From Ectocarpus siliculosus (taxonomy: Eukaryota > Sar > Phaeophyceae > Ectocarpales > Ectocarpaceae), in assembly GCA_000310025.1 (NCBI GenBank), contig FN647768.1, positions 368,497-409,944 of the forward strand: a DNA stretch of 41,448 nt, written 5' to 3'. This document shows, piece after piece, positions 40,461-41,448 of the stretch. Within the stretch, counting starts at the first letter, position 1, and the number at the start of each line of letters is the position of its first letter. The notes beneath the pieces are model-generated. The model did no database searches and was not told where the DNA came from. It worked only from the letters and a program-made list of their open reading frames with translations. The translations under genes were made by a program, and so were the position numbers.

Positions 40461-41448
40461 GTGATTTAGGAGGGAGCACTGTTGATATTTATTCTCATCC
40501 CATTTCTCCGGGAGCTAACCACGAGGGTACTTTCCGACGAAGAATTCAGTGTCACACAACATACACACACGAGGTGCATTATTCTACGATAGATCGTCAA
40601 CTGGTGAGATCGCTGAGGAGGAAACGTCGAGAAGGCCTGCCCACGCCCGCACCGAGGAACAACCCCCCTCCAAGTTCGCGCAAGGGTGGGGCAACAAGTC
40701 CTTCTTCTTCTGCTCCCCCACGTCGGAGTGAATCTGGTCAAGTTGCGCCTTCACCACATCGGTATTGCTAAAATAGGCAATCTCTAAAACAAGGGGTCGC
40801 AGGGAAAAATAACATGTCGAGGGTGCGGGTAATACACTCTCGATTGTATCGTTTTCGAATGGAGCATACAGGTACCCCCTGTGTGGCTTGACTTGAGCCT
40901 CTATGTGGGTGGTATACGTTTGGGGACATCGCATGGCCGGTGCAAACCGTCGGCGGCGGTGAAATGCACTTGATTGGTGACCTTTGCTTCTATTGGCTAG
41001 TTTGTGTTAATGCTGCTTGGCCTCGCGTGTCGAGTGTGAGAAATCGGCTCAGTGTGTCAATGTCTTTGTCGGTCTTCCTGTTCCGACGTGTCTCCTGCTG
41101 CCAAGTTTGACGGGGATCTGACGTCATTAGTGTAATATATCGCGGTTTGTGTTCTCTTGGTCCGTTTAGACTATGCGTACACCCATCTGGGTAGTAGTTA
41201 GCCCGCAACTGCGGGAGGCGTACAGTGTACGCATGTGCACGTAGCAGTATTAGGAGGGGCCACACCGTGACCACACATCAAGCTGGGCCCTACACACAAA
41301 CCACGAGCGCACGTTCACAGCATGGGAGTCTCCCACACTACACTTTCTACAGTTTTCCCAAACGACCCATGGGACTCCCATGGGTGACCCATGGGCCGCC
41401 AAGGGGCACCCCGTTCAAGGCCCATAGGCACTTTGTTGCCCATGGGTC
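40461..41448. other. Upstream region of the FG-GAP gene
   Basis: It should contain the missing first exon and promoter of the FG-GAP gene on the minus strand. I cannot assign an exon with confidence. The right edge holds a cluster of CCCATGGG palindromes. Confidence 0.45.
41366..41446. repeat. Cluster of CCCATGGG palindromes
   Basis: CCCATGGG occurs at 41366-41373, 41377-41384, 41388-41395 and 41439-41446, with a near-copy (cccatagg) at 41421. The first three are spaced exactly 11 bp apart. The cluster is cut by the window end. Confidence 0.85.

Overview
The window looks like nuclear DNA of a eukaryotic stramenopile, most likely a brown alga. Host genes are split by GT-AG introns of about 0.2-1.4 kb. 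Neighbouring genes alternate strands (+,-,+,-). There are tRNA-derived SINEs, an interstitial CCCTAA telomere-type tract, and an FG-GAP/VCBS propeller gene of a kind common in brown algae. The organism is an inference from these traits; no marker gene names it.

Left third (1-16497). A broken Ty1/copia integrase remnant lies at about 150-551, followed by about 2 kb without a recognisable gene. A complete Ty3/gypsy chromovirus-type LTR retrotransposon then occupies 2500-16492 on the minus strand. Its two 300-bp LTRs are identical by eye, so it inserted very recently. In element order it carries: 5' LTR, candidate primer-binding site, a leader ORF starting at the first AUG, a long Gag (15-residue coiled-coil repeats, an RS-rich region, a capsid-like region, a CCHC knuckle), one in-frame UGA-C stop, then a 2.36-kilo-residue Pol. 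Pol contains a NADAR domain (family of ADP-ribose/guanine N-glycosidases), retropepsin, reverse transcriptase, RNase H, a long linker, D,D35E integrase with GPY/F motif, a chromodomain and a Tudor/agenet-like tail. A 1.3-kb 3' region with a 50-bp tandem repeat follows, then the 3' LTR. All three reading frames may be joined: the leader ORF to Gag by -1 slippage at U UUU UUG, and Gag to Pol by stop readthrough. The NADAR capture and the expression layout are the most striking parts of the window.

Right part (16498-41448). Four spliced host genes can be reconstructed exon by exon with consistent phases. They are a monoacylglycerol-lipase-like alpha/beta hydrolase (+, 18384-22484), a METTL21/Methyltransf_16-type protein methyltransferase (-, 24800-27475), a DHRS12-like short-chain dehydrogenase (+, 28383-31734, first exon missing) and an FG-GAP/VCBS repeat protein with a C-terminal membrane helix (-, 35007-40460, 5' end unresolved). 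The methyltransferase and dehydrogenase are divergent over about 0.9 kb and may share a promoter region. Two copies of one tRNA-derived SINE lie at 32264-32571 (+) and 39627-39952 (-, inside an FG-GAP intron). Intron 3 of the hydrolase gene holds a probable degenerate TIR element. The remaining intergenic stretches show no gene I can support.
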